Source: Pratylenchus scribneri
Lineage: Eukaryota > Nematoda > Chromadorea > Rhabditida > Pratylenchidae
Length of the DNA stretch: 64,000 bases
Assembly (NCBI GenBank): GCA_030063045.1
Contig: JAQSEB010000153.1
Location: 62,001-126,000 of the forward strand
Direction of reading: 5' to 3'
In this document: positions 1 through 12,400 of the stretch, one piece after another
Layout: the number at the start of each line of letters is the position of its first letter
Position numbering within the stretch: position 1 is the first letter of the stretch
Made by a program: the position numbers and the translations under genes
The notes under the pieces: model-generated
What the model was told of the DNA's origin: nothing
The model's database searches: none
Seen by the model: only the letters and a program-made list of their open reading frames with translations

Positions 1-3000
1 GGACCAACAAATCCTCGAGGGCAAATGCATTCAAAAAATGTGGAGACGGAGGAAATGGCACCTTAATTTTGCAAATTGATGGAATTATTCCAAATATCCC
101 CTTTCCATACTTTTCTTCTCATTTTTCCCTCCAATGCATTGCCCTCCATTTTGGCATGGATTTGTGGCCAATGGGCATTTTCGCCCTCCTTCATCCTCTT
201 CAATTGAATCCATCGACCGATCGCACAATTGTCCAGTCCATTCTGGCAAACATTCGCAGGTGTAATCCTCCTCCTTCCCACTATCCCCTTTGTGGCATAT
301 TCCATGAAGGCATGGATTATATTCACAAGGGGCCAATCGACGTTCGCAAAATTGTCCACTCAAATATGGGGGACATTGGCAATAATATGAACTAGCATAA
401 ATACAAAATTATATTATTTAATTAAATTATTCCCCTCACATATAATCCGTGTTTGGTGCACAAATTGACCCGTGGGCGCATTCATTTTGTTCGCAGGGAT
501 CCGGCTTTTCACTAAATTTGCATATTTAATTAAATATTTAAAATGATTTGAGTACATTTCGCAAAGAATGCCGGCATAAGGCGGTGGGCATTCGCATTGT
601 TCAGCATTTGGGCCACGGCATATTCCCCCATTTTGACATTCCAAATAGCACTTATTCAAGTCTTGATATGCCCTCACTTCGCAATGCTTTCCCGAATAGC
701 CTACAAAATATTGGGTGAATATCAAAAAATTAAAGTGAAAATAAATTTGAAAAAAATAATAATTTTGAGCTATTTTCATATTTTCCATCGATGTTCCAGT
801 TTAATTGAATAATTAAATAATTACCCGGTAAACAAATGCAATCGTATCTGCCCAAATCATTGAGGCAGGTTGCCCCATTTTGGCATGGATTGGCATCGCA
901 ATATTTCACCAAACTCATACATAATTCATCGGTATATCCAAATTCGCATTCACAGCGGAATCCGCCCTCCTCATTCACACATTTCCCATTGAAGCATCGA
1001 TTCGTCGATCCACTGGCGCATTCGTCCACATCTTCGGTGCAATTTCGACCCTAAATTAAATGTTAAAATAATAATAAAATGAGGAATATTTACCGTCCAT
1101 CCATCCTGGCATTGGCAAGAATAATTGCCATTCTCGGCATCGGCAAAACATTGTCCATTGGCACATGGATTATTGGCACCAAAGCATGGATTGGCATATT
1201 CACACAAATTCCCAACTCGATCCGGCGAACAAAGGCAATTATAGCGGGAAATGCCATCCACGCATGTTGAGCCAGAAAAACACAAATTTTCCACACAATC
1301 GTCAATCTTAATAATTTATTTTTATTTAATTATTTTATTCCCCATTTTTACATTATTTTCACAATATTTTCCATCGAATCCGCCAACACAAAGACACGCA
1401 AATGAGCCATGTCGATTCATGCATGTGGCCCCATTTTTGCATATTCCTCCTCCAAATTGTTCGCATTCATTCACATCCAATTCACAAAATTCCCCTAAAT
1501 ATAATAAATTATTCCAAATAATGGCATTTTGACGATCACCTTGGAATCCAATTGGGCATTTGCATTCAGCTGGATGAAATTTTCGGTTGATTATTTCCGT
1601 CAAATTCTCATCCAAAATTTGCTCAATCCATGGCCGAACACATTGTCCCCCATTTACGCATGTCATTCGCCCGAGGGCACAATCGTCCACAATTTGTTCG
1701 CATCTTGGTCCCTCAAAGCCATTTGGGCATTCGCATTCCCATTTCCAGTCAAATTGTCTCACCTTTATGTGAAATTGAAATGAATAAATAATAATTAAAT
1801 TATTCAAATTTACATCCAATGCCCAAACTGCAGTTGTGGCCGAAATTTCCATTCCACATTTTCCTCCATTTTGGCAAGGCGATGGCTCGCATTGGTCTGG
1901 CCCATTTTGGCGTTCACAAAATTGGCCAACAAATCCATCAGGGCATTGGCAGAAGAAATAACCCAACTAAAAATTAAATTCAACAATTCCTACTTCCAAT
2001 TTAGGCTAACTCGATTTTGGCATTTTCCATCGTTTTTGCATATTCCCCCATTGATAGCTTCCGCTTGGCATTCATCCACGTCCAATTCACAATATTCTCC
2101 GCCCCATCCAGATCTGCATTCGCAATGTTGGTCATTGGCCCCATTCACGCATTTCCCATTTAGGCAATTGTCATGTTCCGCACAATAATCAATTTCAGTG
2201 CAATTTTGGCCTTAAAATAATCAAAATTCATTTCAATATTATTATTTTCATTCCAATTCCATGTATTTTGTTCCCTCCTTTTTTGTTTGTTTTCCCATGA
2301 CCCCTTCGGCATCATCCTAATTTCGCCTCATTGCCAAACATTCATTCCCCCCAAATAATCCAGTCCAAGTCCATCAAACAAAAAGGGAAGCAGATAAGCC
2401 AGTGAACATTTTTTATTGTGCAATTTTTATGTTCCCATATTTTCCAAGTTTTTAGGCAATCACAGTCAATTCACCCAAAGGCAATAAAAAAATGCCATAA
2501 ATGGCAACAAAGAATGGGACAATCAAAAATAATAATAATGAGGAATTAAGGAATTGAAACTAATTTTATGGAAATAATTATTTGAATGTTAAATAAACCA
2601 AATAATCCACATAAAAACAAATCTAAATTCATGCCACTAACCAAATCCCCTCTCATTCACCCATTTTTATTCATTGCCATTCCAATTCCACTCCTTCACC
2701 TCTCAATTTAAGATTTATTGCCCCCAGCCATCCACCCATTCTCACCTTTTAGCTCATTTGGGTAAAGTTTATTGTGGAGATGGAGAAGAATGGAATTGGA
2801 ATGAACGGAGAGGGAGGGGAAGAAAAGGAAATAAATTGTCCATTTCGCCGAAGGAAAAAAGTGCAAAATTGATGTCTGAGAAAAAAGTGGCAAAGGATGG
2901 ACACCAAAGTGGATTGTGGGGGAAATTGCGGAAAATGTGGTGCGAGGAGCGAATGCAAAAACTGGTCCACAGAGTTTTTTTTTGCTGCGATTGGCACCAA

Positions 3001-3588
3001 AAGCATTCTTTTTTTTCATTTGAGGCAAAAAGTGACCAGGGAAATTTATTGATGCTTTTAAATCGCCTTTCCCAATAAATGTTTTTTTTTGAATGAGATT
3101 GATGGATTGGTGCGCGAATGAATGAAAGAGGCAATATTACTAGTAATAGAATTGGCAAATTCATTTTATTTGAAAGAAACTGACCAGTCCAACCAAAATG
3201 GCATTCGCATCGATATTCATGAATTGATTGGCCCAAACGGCAATTCCCATGCAAACAAGGATTTTCAAGGCCATCACAAATTGTGGGAAGTTGCTTTTCG
3301 CAATAAATGCCTCCAAAACCTGCAAATTTAATTCAATTAATTATATTGTTAAATGTGGGGGTCTTTATATTATTATTTTCATGACAATCAGCAATAAAAA
3401 TATTGTCTAACATCTTTGCCTATCGATGAAAAATGGATTTAAATTTGTTTTACTCACCAATTGGGCAATGGCATCGAAATGATTGTTCAGTTTTCTCGCA
3501 TTCGGCCCCATTCTCGCAAGGATTATGCCGTTGGGCACATCGACGTAATTCACATTGAGGGCCAAACCAATTTGGAGATGGTGAACAA
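1..3588 (-). CDS. Multi-EGF-like domain protein, partial (12 exons)
   Basis: Extracellular or membrane-anchored protein of tandem EGF repeats; the family (Notch, Crumbs, fibropellin or other) cannot be fixed because no LamG, LNR, DSL or membrane segment is in view. Exons on the minus strand, 5' to 3': 3458-3588, 3185-3319, 2011-2210, 1814-1966, 1540-1762, 1352-1494, 1094-1306, 825-1050, 556-700, 440-511, 111-391, <1-61. All introns have GT/AG ends and every junction keeps frame (phases 0, 1 or 2), giving about 661 codons. About 15 EGF units with six cysteines and the C-x-C-x2-G-[FYW] ending are visible. Several carry the calcium-binding signature D/N-x-D/N-E/D-C (DVDEC twice, DVNEC, NIDDC). 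Two units are enlarged by inserts between cysteines (exons 1814-1966/1540-1762). Most introns are 43-51 bp; three are longer (124, 138 and 974 bp). The first exon seen starts in mid-EGF, so upstream exons exist or existed at higher coordinates, and the gene continues past the left edge. I am sure of the class, not of the orthologue. Confidence 0.9.
2211..3184 (-). other. Long intron (974 bp) of the EGF gene
   Basis: This gap lies between EGF exons 3185-3319 and 2011-2210. The donor at 3179-3184 reads GTCAGT and the acceptor AG lies at 2211-2212. A Gly codon is split in phase 1, giving the normal EGF ending G-W-T-G before the next cysteine. The intron is about twenty times longer than most others in the gene. 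It holds AT-rich and purine-rich low-complexity DNA (around 2790-2900) and no EGF motif. The open frames inside it look accidental. Confidence 0.75.
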
Positions 3589-5070
3589 CTAAACATTAGG
3601 AAATCATCGATAATCAATTTAAATTAATTTCCCTTTTCAAATTGAAAATCATTTTCATTTGGACTTTCTTTGTTTTTATTCGACCCATTTGGCTAATAAT
3701 CTTAAATTGGGAGGTGAAGGGGAAGGGGGAACAATGCCAATTTTGTGCAATCATTTTGCCATTTATTTTGCTGGAATTAATTGAGTGTGGGAAAGGGAGG
3801 AGAAACACCAACATTGGCCCATCCATCCATTGTTGTCTGGATTGCGCAACAAATTCGACCCCAAAGATTTTATCATCCATTTTAATTAAATTCAACCAAA
3901 ATCCTTGACCCCTCCATATTTTTCACCCGTTTTTGCCAATGCCAATGCCAATCTTTTTGGCATAACCTTTCTTCACAGCATGTTTTCCGCTTAATTTGAT
4001 TATTCACCTTTCCAAACTTTGGTTGGGAAAGAGAATAAAGGAAGGGAAAGGAATGGGACTTGATGAGGGAATAACCCAGACTGTGAAGGGCACTTCATTC
4101 ATTCCATTCATTCATTTTCAGCACCTTCTTTTGCCTAATGTGGTTTGTCAAGTAAGTCGCGCATCATCATCATCACATCAACACCATTTTCCCAAGGCCC
4201 TCTTCAAGGTTGTGAGGAAAGTGGTGGGAAAGGGTAAAATTGGCTAAGATTATTTCCCCCAATGGCACATTTCCCTCATCCACTTAAATAAACCAAATAT
4301 ATTTAATTTTTGATACCATATTGCCTACCCGGCCAACTTTTTTCCACAATTTGCCCGCATTCGTTTTTCATCTCCATTGTCAATCCAATTCAATTTGCAA
4401 CCAATTTTCCAGTTAAAAATGGCCACATTTGAGCGAAAGTTTGTCCCCTTTATTGGCCCTCGGGGTCATTTATCTTTCCTTTGGCATCTTTTGCTTCTTC
4501 CCTTTCCTTCCTTCCCCTTTCCTCCTATCTTACAAAAAAGCACTTTCCCATGGCCCCTGGCCCCCAACTGCCACCGGCCTCCACAAAAACACATTGGAAT
4601 GGAATGAATGAATTGATCGGCCCCGACGGCGATGATATTTGCGGATGGAGGGGAGGGAGAGGTGATGGGGCGATGAAAAGCAATGAAAGAAGGAAGGAGA
4701 GGACCGTGGAATGGGCATTGGGGCGCCAAATGCAGCCAAATCATCGTCGGCTGGACCACCGTTCCCTTTTTTGGCTTACAATATTCACATTTTTTGATTG
4801 AAAATTTGACTAATCCAGAGGATGGTGGCCATTGGCAATGAATTGCGCTGACCCAATTCCCAGGGGCATTAAATTGAAGAATGAAATAATCTCATTGATA
4901 ACCAATTGATAACCCCCTCTAAAAGAATTGGCGGGCAAATCGGGAATATATTGGGGTGGGGGAGGGGAGCGTGGGAATTTTGGAAGAACGGCTTAAAAAA
5001 GGTTTATGATGCCGCCTTTACCCATTGGGGAGACTTTTTGCCTTGGTTTTGGTTGCTGCTTCGCCATTTC
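3589..5070. other. Non-coding interval between EGF gene and satellite
   Basis: I see no supportable gene in these 1.48 kb. There are low-complexity purine/pyrimidine stretches (about 4000-4080 and 4490-4700) and short CAT and ATTC-type microsatellites (about 4090-4180). Open frames of 60-106 codons overlap each other on both strands and have no recognisable domain. The missing upstream exon of the EGF gene should encode the first four cysteines of a repeat; no such motif followed by a donor site was found here. Confidence 0.6.
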
Positions 5071-6639
5071 GATAACAGAATATTATTTATAAATACTATA
5101 AACAATGAAGAATAAAAATTTTAAAAATTCAAAGATTTTTCCAAAAATCCATTTTGCATAGCAATTTTTTGTCCAGGGCTGAATATGCATTTACTTGCTT
5201 TGTCTCCGTCGGAAAATTTCTTGAAAATTTGAAATTTTTAAAAAATTCTTAGAAAATAATTATTTAAAATTTCTGAAAAACCATAGTAGGATATAAGAGA
5301 ATATTATTTATAAATACTATAAACAATGAAGAATAAAAATTTTAAAAATTCAAAGATTTTTCCAAAAAACCATTTTGCATAGCAATTTTTTGTCCAAGGC
5401 TGAATATGCATTTCCTTGCTTTGTCTCCGTCGGAAAATTTCTTGAAAATTTGAAATTTTTAAAAAATTCTTAGAAAATAATTATTTCAAATTTCTGAAAA
5501 ACCATAGAAGGACGTCTAAGTATATTATCTATATATTCTATAAACAATGGAGAATAAAAATTTTAAAAATTCAAAGATTTTTTCAAAAAACCATTTTGCA
5601 TAGCAATTTTTTGTCCAGGGCTGAATATGCATTTCCTTGCTTTGTCTCCGTCGTAAAATTTCTTGAAAATTTGAAATTTTTAAAAAATTCTTAGAAAATA
5701 ATTATTTAAAATTTCTGAAAAACCATAGTAGGATATAACAGAATATTATTTATAAATACTATAAACAATGAAGAATAAAAATTTTAAAAATTCAAAGATT
5801 TTTCCAAAAATCCATTTTGCATAGCAATTTTTTGTCCAGGGCTGAATATGCATTTCCTTGCTTTGTCTCCGTCGGAAAATTTCTTGAAAATTTGAAATTT
5901 TTAAAAAATTCTTAGAAAATAATTATTTAAAATTTCTGAAAAACCATAGTAGGATATAACAGAATATTATTTATAAATTCTATAAACAATGAAGAATAAA
6001 AATTTTAAAAATTCAAAGATTTTTCCAAAAATCCATTTTGCATAGCAATTTTTTGTCCAGGGCTGAATATGCATTTCCTTGCTTTGTCTCCGTCGGAAAA
6101 TTTCTTGAAAATTTGAAATTTTTAAAAAATTCTTAGAAAATAATTATTTAAAATTTCTGAAAAACCATAGTAGGATATAACAGAATATTATTTATAAATT
6201 CTATAAACAATGAAGAATAAAAATTTTAAAAATTCAAAGATTTTTCCAAAAATCCATTTTGCATAGCAATTTTTTGTCCAGGGCTGAATATGCATTTCCT
6301 TGCTTTGTCTCCGTCGGAAAATTTCTTGAAAATTTGAAATTTTTAAAAAATTCTTAGAAAATAATTATTTAAAATTTCTGAAAAACCATAGTAGGATATA
6401 ACAGAATATTATTTATAAATACTATAAACAATGAAGAATAAAAATTTTAAAAATTCAAAGATTTTTCCAAAAATCCATTTTGCATAGCAATTTTTTGTCC
6501 AGGGCTGAATATGCATTTCCTTGCTTTGTCTCCGTCGGAAAATTTCTTGAAAATTTGAAATTTTTAAAAAATTCTTAGAAAATAATTATTTCAAATTTCT
6601 GAAAAACCATAGTAGGATATAACAGAATATTATTTATAA

Positions 6640-8450
6640 ATACTATAAACAATGACGAATAAAAATTTTAAAAATTCAAAGATTTTTCCAAAAATCCATT
6701 TTGCATAGCAATTTTTTGTCCAGGGCTGAATATGCATTTCCTTGCTTTGTCTCCGTCGGAAAATTTCTTGAAAATTTGAAATTTTTAAAAAATTCTTAGA
6801 AAATAATTATTTAAAATTTCTGAAAAACCATAGTAGGATATAACAGAATATTATTTATAAATACTATAAACAATGAAGAATAAAAATTTTAAAAATTCAA
6901 AGATTTTTCCAAAAATCCATTTTGCATAGCAATTTTTTGTCCAGGGCTGAATATGCATTTCCTTGCTTTGTCTCCGTCGGAAAATTTCTTGAAAATTTGA
7001 AATTTTTAAAAAATTCTTAGAAAATAATTATTTCAAATTTCTGAAAAACCATAGAAGGACGTCTAAGTATATTATCTATATATTCTATAAACAATGGAGA
7101 ATAAAAATTTTAAAAATTCAAAGATTTTTTCAAAAAACCATTTTGCATAGCAATTTTTTGTCCAGGGCTGAATATGCATTTCCTTGCTTTGTCTCCGTCG
7201 TAAAATTTCTTGAAAATTTGAAATTTTTAAAAAATTCTTAGAAAATAATTATTTAAAATTTCTGAAAAACCATAGTAGGATATAACAGAATATTATTTAT
7301 AAATACTATAAACAATGACGAATAAAAATTTTAAAAATTCAAAGATTTTTCCAAAAATCCATTTTGCATAGCAATTTTTTGTCCAGGGCTGAATATGCAT
7401 TTCCTTGCTTTGTCTCCGTCGGAAAATTTCTTGAAAATTTGAAATTTTTAAAAAATTCTTAGAAAATAATTATTTAAAATTTCTGAAAAACCATAGTAGG
7501 ATATAACAGAATATTATTTATAAATACTATAAACAATGAAGAATAAAAATTTTAAAAATTCAAAGATTTTTCCAAAAATCCATTTTGCATAGCAATTTTT
7601 TGTCCAGGGCTGAATATGCATTTCCTTGCTTTGTCTCCGTCGGAAAATTTCTTGAAAATTTGAAATTTTTAAAAAATTCTTAGAAAATAATTATTTCAAA
7701 TTTCTGAAAAACCATAGAAGGACGTCTAAGTATATTATCTATATATTCTATAAACAATGGAGAATAAAAATTTTAAAAATTCAAAGATTTTTTCAAAAAA
7801 CCATTTTGCATAGCAATTTTTTGTCCAGGGCTGAATATGCATTTCCTTGCTTTGTCTCCGTCGTAAAATTTCTTGAAAATTTGAAATTTTTAAAAAATTC
7901 TTAGAAAATAATTATTTAAAATTTCTGAAAAACCATAGTAGGATATAACAGAATATTATTTATAAATACTATAAACAATGACGAATAAAAATTTTAAAAA
8001 TTCAAAGATTTTTCCAAAAATCCATTTTGCATAGCAATTTTTTGTCCAGGGCTGAATATGCATTTCCTTGCTTTGTCTCCGTCGGAAAATTTCTTGAAAA
8101 TTTGAAATTTTTAAAAAATTCTTAGAAAATAATTATTTAAAATTTCTGAAAAACCATAGTAGGATATAACAGAATATTATTTATAAATACTATAAACAAT
8201 GAAGAATAAAAATTTTAAAAATTCAAAGATTTTTCCAAAAATCCATTTTGCATAGCAATTTTTTGTCCAGGGCTGAATATGCATTTCCTTGCTTTGTCTC
8301 CGTCGGAAAATTTCTTGAAAATTTGAAATTTTTAAAAAATTCTTAGAAAATAATTATTTCAAATTTCTGAAAAACCATAGAAGGACGTCTAAGTATATTA
8401 TCTATATATTCTATAAACAATGGAGAATAAAAATTTTAAAAATTCAAAGA
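6640..8450 (+). repeat. Satellite higher-order repeat, 3-mer (663 bp)
   Basis: Two diagnostic variants recur every 663 bp (3 x 221). The GACGTC-box monomer is at 7058, 7721 and 8384. The AATGACGAAT variant is at about 6652, 7315 and 7978. Two independent markers with the same spacing show that a three-monomer block was amplified as a unit. Confidence 0.85.
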
Positions 8451-9049
8451 TTTTTTCAAAAAACCATTTTGCATAGCAATTTTTTGTCCAGGGCTGAATA
8501 TGCATTTCCTTGCTTTGTCTCCGTCGTAAAATTTCTTGAAAATTTGAAATTTTTAAAAAATTCTTAGAAAATAATTATTTAAAATTTCTGAAAAACCATA
8601 GTAGGATATAACAGAATATTATTTATAAATACTATAAACAATGAAGAATAAAAATTTTAAAAATTCAAAGATTTTTCCAAAAATCCATTTTGCATAGCAA
8701 TTTTTTGTCCAGGGCTGAATATGCATTTACTTGCTTTGTCTCCGTCGGAAAATTTCTTGAAAATTTGAAATTTTTAAAAAATTCTTAGAAAATAATTATT
8801 TAAAATTTCTGAAAAACCATAGTAGGATATAAGAGAATATTATTTATAAATACTATAAACAATGAAGAATAAAAATTTTAAAAATTCAAAGATTTTTCCA
8901 AAAATCCATTTTGCATAGCAATTTTTTGTCCAGGGCTGAATATGCATTTCCTTGCTTTGTCTCCGTCGGAAAATTTCTTGAAAATTTGAAATTTTTAAAA
9001 AATTCTTAGAAAATAATTATTTAAAATTTCTGAAAAACCATAGTAGGAT

Positions 9050-12000
9050 ATAACAGAATATTATTTATAAATACTATAAACAATGAAGAATAAAAATTTT
9101 AGAAATTCAAAGATTTTTCCAAAAATCCATTTTGCATAGCAATTTTTTGTCCAAGGCTGAATATGCATTTCCTTGCTTTGTCTCCGTCGGAAAATTTCTT
9201 GAAAATTTGAAATTTTTAAAAAATTCTTAGAAAATAATTATTTCAAATTTCTGAAAAACCATAGTAGGATATAACAGAATATTATTTATAAATACTATAA
9301 ACAATGAAGAATAAAAATTTTAAAAATTCAAAGATTTTTTCAAAAAACCATTTTGCATAGCAATTTTTTGTCCAGGGCTGAATATGCATTTCCTTGCTTT
9401 GTCTCCGTCGGAAAATTTCTTGAAAATTTGAAATTTTTAAAAAATTCTTAGAAAATAATTATTTAAAATTTCTGAAAAACCATAGTAGGATATAACAGAA
9501 TATTATTTATAAATACTATAAATAATGAAGAATAAAAATTTTAAAAATTCAAAGATTTTTCCAAAAATCCATTTTGCATAGCAATTTTTTGTCAAGGGCT
9601 GAATATGCATTTCCTTGCTTTGTCTCCATCGGAAAATTTCTTGAAAATTTGAAATTTTTAAAAAATTCTTAGAAAATAATTATTTCAAATTTCTGAAAAA
9701 CCATAGTAGGATATAACAGAATATTATTTATAAATACAATAAACAATGAAGAATAAAAATTTTAAAAATTCAAAGATTTTTCCAAAAATCCATTTTGCAT
9801 AGCAATTTTTTGTCAAGGGCTGAATATGCATTTCCTTGCTTTGTCTCCGTCGGAAAATTTCTTGAAAATTTGAAATTTTTAAAAAATTCTTAGAAAATAA
9901 TTATTTAAAATTTCTGAAAAACCATAGTAGGATATAACAGAATATTATTTATAAATACTATAAACAATGAAGAATAAAAATTTTAAAAATTCAAAGATTT
10001 TTCCAAAAATCCATTTTGCATAGCAATTTTTTGTCAAGGGCTGAATATGCATTTCCTTGCTTTGTCTCCGTCGGAAAATTTCTTGAAAATTTGAAATTTT
10101 TAAAAAATTCTTAGAAAATAATTATTTCAAATTTCTGAAAAACCATAGTAGGATATAACAGAATATTATTTATAAATACTATAAATAATGAAGAATAAAA
10201 ATTTTAAAAATTCAAAGATTTTTCCAAAAATCCATTTTGCATAGCAATTTTTTGTCCAGGGCTGAATATGCATTTCCTTGCTTTGTCTCCGTCGGAAAAT
10301 TTCTTGAAAATTTGAAATTTTTAAAAAATTCTTAGAAAATAATTATTTAAAATTTCTGAAAAACCATAGTAGGATATAACAGAATATTATTTATAAATAC
10401 TATAAACAATGAAGAATAAAAATTTTAGAAATTCAAAGATTTTTCCAAAAATCCATTTTGCATAGCAATTTTTTGTCCAAGGCTGAATATGCATTTCCTT
10501 GCTTTGTCTCCGTCGGAAAATTTCTTGAAAATTTGAAATTTTTAAAAAATTCTTAGAAAATAATTATTTCAAATTTCTGAAAAACCATAGTAGGATATAA
10601 CAGAATATTATTTATAAATACTATAAACAATGAAGAATAAAAATTTTAAAAATTCAAAGATTTTTTCAAAAAACCATTTTGCATAGCAATTTTTTGTCCA
10701 GGGCTGAATATGCATTTCCTTGCTTTGTCTCCGTCGGAAAATTTCTTGAAAATTTGAAATTTTTAAAAAATTCTTAGAAAATAATTATTTAAAATTTCTG
10801 AAAAACCATAGTAGGATATAACAGAATATTATTTATAAATACTATAAATAATGAAGAATAAAAATTTTAAAAATTCAAAGATTTTTCCAAAAAACCATTT
10901 TGCATAGCAATTTTTTGTCAAGGGCTGAATATGCATTTCCTTGCTTTGTCTCCGTCGGAAAATTTCTTGAAAATTTGAAATTTTTAAAAAATTCTTAGAA
11001 AATAATTATTTCAAATTTCTGAAAAACCATAGTAGGATATAACAGAATATTATTTATAAATACAATAAACAATGAAGAATAAAAATTTTAAAAATTCAAA
11101 GATTTTTCCAAAAATCCATTTTGCATAGCAATTTTTTGTCAAGGGCTGAATATGCATTTCCTTGCTTTGTCTCCGTCGGAAAATTTCTTGAAAATTTGAA
11201 ATTTTTAAAAAATTCTTAGAAAATAATTATTTAAAATTTCTGAAAAACCATAGTAGGATATAACAGAATATTATTTATAAATACTATAAACAATGAAGAA
11301 TAAAAATTTTAAAAATTCAAAGATTTTTCCAAAAATCCATTTTGCATAGCAATTTTTTGTCAAGGGCTGAATATGCATTTCCTTGCTTTGTCTCCGTCGG
11401 AAAATTTCTTGAAAATTTGAAATTTTTAAAAAATTCTTAGAAAATAATTATTTCAAATTTCTGAAAAACCATAGTAGGATATAACAGAATATTATTTATA
11501 AATACTATAAACAATGAAGAATAAAAATTTTAAAAATTCAAAGATTTTTCCAAAAATCCATTTTGCATAGCAATTTTTTGTCCAGGGCTGAATATGCATT
11601 TCCTTGCTTTGTCTCCGTCGGAAAATTTCTTGAAAATTTGAAATTTTTAAAAAATTCTTAGAAAATAATTATTTAAAATTTCTGAAAAACCATAGTAGGA
11701 TATAACAGAATATTATTTATAAATACTATAAACAATGAAGAATAAAAATTTTAGAAATTCAAAGATTTTTCCAAAAATCCATTTTGCATAGCAATTTTTT
11801 GTCCAAGGCTGAATATGCATTTCCTTGCTTTGTCTCCGTCGGAAAATTTCTTGAAAATTTGAAATTTTTAAAAAATTCTTAGAAAATAATTATTTCAAAT
11901 TTCTGAAAAACCATAGTAGGATATAACAGAATATTATTTATAAATACTATAAACAATGAAGAATAAAAATTTTAAAAATTCAAAGATTTTTTCAAAAAAC

Positions 12001-12400
12001 CATTTTGCATAGCAATTTTTTGTCCAGGGCTGAATATGCATTTCCTTGCTTTGTCTCCGTCGGAAAATTTCTTGAAAATTTGAAATTTTTAAAAAATTCT
12101 TAGAAAATAATTATTTAAAATTTCTGAAAAACCATAGTAGGATATAACAGAATATTATTTATAAATACTATAAATAATGAAGAATAAAAATTTTAAAAAT
12201 TCAAAGATTTTTCCAAAAATCCATTTTGCATAGCAATTTTTTGTCAAGGGCTGAATATGCATTTCCTTGCTTTGTCTCCATCGGAAAATTTCTTGAAAAT
12301 TTGAAATTTTTAAAAAATTCTTAGAAAATAATTATTTCAAATTTCTGAAAAACCATAGTAGGATATAACAGAATATTATTTATAAATACAATAAACAATG
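9050..12400 (+). repeat. Satellite higher-order repeat, 6-mer (1326 bp)
   Basis: The variant TTTTAGAAATTC (normal TTTTAAAAATTC) occurs at 9101, 10427 and 11753, exactly 1326 bp (6 x 221) apart. Neighbouring variants repeat in the same order, for example TAAATAATG, GTCAAGGG, TACAATAAAC and TCTCCATCGG, although the last is missing in the middle copy. Confidence 0.85.

Noticed and set aside
2674..3078. Overlapping open frames on both strands (up to 161 codons)
   Set aside because: They lie in the 974-bp intron whose flanking splice sites join EGF exons in phase; the frames are low complexity and unrelated to a domain. The minus-strand one merely runs on from exon 3185-3319.
4122..4151. Plus-strand 30-nt segment flanked by a TTTTCAG acceptor-like and a GTAAGT donor-like sequence
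   Set aside because: No coding exon could be linked to it on either side; a chance pair of splice-like motifs is likely.
4600..4650. Weak similarity of a minus-strand stretch to the EGF exon at about 3218-3260
   Set aside because: A short match of about 25 bases; the translated stretch has only two cysteines in MCFCGGRW and no EGF framework.
4377..4801. Open frames of 60-106 codons on both strands
   Set aside because: Low-complexity composition and mutually overlapping frames, with no domain, splice context or start context that singles one out.
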